From positions 1-20,845 of the IMG/VR virus record IMGVR_UViG_3300006738_000123: 20,845 nucleotides of DNA; one strand, written 5' to 3'. Source of the stretch: a virus. The notes beneath the pieces were generated by a model, which made no database searches, was not told the origin of the DNA, and saw nothing but the letters and a program-made list of their open reading frames with translations. Below, one piece after another: positions 20,761 to 20,845 of the stretch (position 1 is its first letter; the number at the start of each line of letters is the position of its first letter). The translations under genes were made by a program, and so were the position numbers.

Positions 20761-20845
20761 TATGTGTAATATGCAAAAATAAGATAACACCTGATCCTGG
20801 TGGATGGGCTGGAGGACATAATCCATGGCCTATAAAGAAGAAGGG
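20757..20845 (+). CDS. Partial small CxxC protein
   Basis: Starts at ATG 20757, overlapping the upstream stop (ATGA), and runs off the right edge. The visible 29 residues begin MICVICKNK and contain GGHNPWPI. The CxxC plus a GxNPxP motif is the pattern of small zinc-binding proteins often found in marine phages, normally with a second CxxC further on, which is not in the window. The function is unknown. Confidence 0.5.
   Translation, partial: MICVICKNKITPDPGGWAGGHNPWPIKKK

Overview
The window is part of an AT-rich tailed double-stranded DNA phage genome (Caudoviricetes type), either free phage or assembled from a mixed sample. The signs are a terminase small and large subunit, a portal, a scaffold-like protein, a major capsid protein, a lysis pair, and two divergent gene blocks of opposite orientation. 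No integrase, rRNA, insertion sequence or CRISPR array is visible. The host cannot be fixed from the sequence. Most genes carry strong AAGGAG or AGGAGG ribosome binding sites, so the host uses Shine-Dalgarno initiation.

Left block (about 1-15713, minus strand): the packaging, lysis and virion module. Read in its own direction it runs: small hypothetical protein; terminase small subunit; zinc-ribbon metallophosphoesterase; terminase large subunit; Lys/Ala-rich histone H1-like protein; small one-helix membrane protein; M15 endopeptidase endolysin; portal with a long coiled-coil insertion; scaffold-like protein; major capsid protein; decoration-like protein; a 1573-residue virion protein made of Ser/Thr/Pro repeats followed by nine coiled-coil repeats; a 149-residue beta-rich protein; and a partial gene at the left edge. 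Genes are tightly spaced and probably form one late transcription unit starting in the 15714-15945 intergenic.

Right block (15946-20845, plus strand): a chain of short, mostly unrecognised early-type genes. They include a small HTH protein, a ParB/DGQHR-like protein, two zinc-ribbon proteins and two small membrane proteins.

The most unusual feature is the non-coding sequence in the right block. About 1.3 kb of 4.9 kb is gene-free, in three stretches: 16207-16571, 17382-17591 and 18366-19092. All three are full of complementary stems. Where a stem contains wobble pairs, these are G-U only if the plus strand is transcribed, which argues for plus-strand RNAs. The largest, about 0.7 kb, can be tiled almost end to end with helices and has pseudoknot potential, recalling the size and setting of the large ornate phage RNAs GOLLD and ROOL. 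The second contains a 22-bp bulged helix and, next to it, a textbook H-type pseudoknot downstream of a TATAAT box. The third has three nested stems bracketed by a 22-nt direct repeat. These are my main candidates for something undescribed. All structures were derived by eye, without folding software or database searches.
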